A DNA stretch of 6,947 nt. It comes from Thiobacillaceae bacterium (GTDB lineage: Bacteria; Pseudomonadota; Gammaproteobacteria; Burkholderiales; Thiobacillaceae). The translations under genes and the position numbers were made by a program. The DNA is taken from contig JAAPAA010000164.1 in assembly GCA_012274165.1 (NCBI GenBank), positions 1-6,947 of the forward strand. Direction: 5' to 3'. Positions 6,242-6,947 of the stretch are shown piece by piece; position 1 is the first letter of the stretch, and every line of letters starts with the position of its first letter. The notes under the pieces are model-generated. The model ran no database searches and was not told the origin of the DNA. It saw only the letters and a program-made list of their open reading frames with translations.

Positions 6242-6947
6242 CAGGCGGCTGTCCTTTCACGCCGCCGCCAGGCGATCGCCGCCGGCGCGATGACGGCAAC
6301 CAGCCCGCCCAGCATCAGCGCGATCGGCCACAGTACCGGGTGGTTCCATTTCTCACGCTGGCGTTCACGCAGCGCGGGATCGACTCGGCGGTACTTGAGC
6401 GTGTTGTTCGCCATCAGATTGGGTTTGACGTTATGCACCCAGCCGTGCGCCAGGCCGAACGACTTGGGGTAATAGGCATAGATCCATGGCGCATCGCGGC
6501 GCACGATTTCCAGCATGGCGTCGATCACCTGCTGGCGCGCCGGGCCATTGCCCATGTCTTTCATTTGCTCGAACAGGCGATTGAATTCTGGATTGTCGTA
6601 GTTGGCCGCGTTTTCTCCACCACTTCCCACTTTCTTGTTCGGGCCGTAGAGCAGGAAGAAGAAGTTTTCCGGATCAGGATAGTCGGCGTTCCAGCCCCAT
6701 TCGAACAGTTGCGCATTGCCCTTCTGCAGCTTGTCCTGGAAGCGGTTGTAGTCGGTGCCACGCACCACCAACTGCACGTTGAGCTTGTCGAGCTGCTTCT
6801 TCATCCAGTCGAGCCGCGACTTGGCATCCGGGCCGCTCGCCATGGTGTCGAAATAGAGCACCAGCGGCTCGCCGGTTTTGGCGTTGCGGCCGTTTGGATA
6901 CCCCGCCTCGGCCAGCAGCTTTTTCGCATCGTCGAGTGGGCGCCGAA
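6241..6947 (-). CDS. Periplasmic substrate-binding protein, family 5 (peptide/nickel type), 3' part, with C-terminal membrane anchor
   Basis: Only the last 234 residues are present; the frame is open to the right edge, so signal peptide and ligand-binding N-lobe are outside. Family-5 hallmarks are clear: DDAKKLLAEAGYPNG near the visible start, FEWGWNADYPDPENF (81-95), the NYDNPEFNRLFEQM segment, and RRDAPWIYAYYPKSF near the end of the domain. It captures the ligand in the periplasm and delivers it to the permeases encoded next. Oddly, after the domain ends (about residue 195) there is a basic/polar stretch, then a hydrophobic segment of about 24 residues (203-226) closed by RRRER. This is a predicted single-pass anchor with its tail in the cytoplasm. 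Ordinary Gram-negative family-5 proteins are soluble. Ligand class (peptide, muropeptide or other) cannot be decided. GTG at 6861 is internal, not the start. Confidence 0.93.
   Translation of the reverse strand, partial: RRPLDDAKKLLAEAGYPNGRNAKTGEPLVLYFDTMASGPDAKSRLDWMKKQLDKLNVQLVVRGTDYNRFQDKLQKGNAQLFEWGWNADYPDPENFFFLLYGPNKKVGSGGENAANYDNPEFNRLFEQMKDMGNGPARQQVIDAMLEIVRRDAPWIYAYYPKSFGLAHGWVHNVKPNLMANNTLKYRRVDPALRERQREKWNHPVLWPIALMLGGLVAVIAPAAIAWRRRERTAA

Noticed and set aside
5267..6472. Plus-strand open frame (401 codons) antisense to the OppB-type permease and binding protein
   Set aside because: Same composition signature as the other antisense frames, and no recognisable domain.

Overview
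The window looks like a piece of chromosome from a GC-rich Gram-negative bacterium, most likely a betaproteobacterium. This rests on a MltD-type murein transglycosylase, closely packed GC-rich genes, and a peptide-transporter family with an extended permease that I associate with that group from memory. I cannot name the genus.

Layout. Positions 1-889 (+) hold the 3' part of mltD, ending in three LysM domains. Converging on it after an 11-base gap is a small two-helix membrane protein (901-1098, -) with a TTG start. Positions 1099-1872 are a visibly AT-richer, gene-poor stretch. It holds a small imperfect inverted-repeat element and, at 1474-1812 (-), the C-terminal remnant of a nuclease-type (NERD-like) protein with a topoisomerase-type four-cysteine zinc finger. 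From 1873 to the right edge, all on the minus strand, runs a tightly coupled ABC importer operon of the oligopeptide/dipeptide (Opp/Dpp/Yej) class. In transcription order it encodes a family-5 substrate-binding protein (5' end outside the window), an OppB/DppB-type permease, a long OppC/DppC-type permease, and one polypeptide carrying both ATPase domains.

How the genes work together. The binding protein captures the ligand in the periplasm, the two permeases form the membrane channel, and the fused OppD-OppF-like protein powers transport. The junctions are TGATG (1-base overlap), ATGA (4-base overlap) and GTGA (4-base overlap), so translation is probably coupled through the operon. The importer differs from textbook Opp/Dpp systems in three ways. 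The binding protein ends in a predicted membrane anchor. The OppC-type subunit carries about 200 extra N-terminal residues with three extra membrane segments and a periplasmic domain. Both ATPase halves keep the four-cysteine tail that can hold an iron-sulfur cluster. The operon promoter lies outside the window. I saw no tRNA, rRNA, CRISPR array or intact mobile element.
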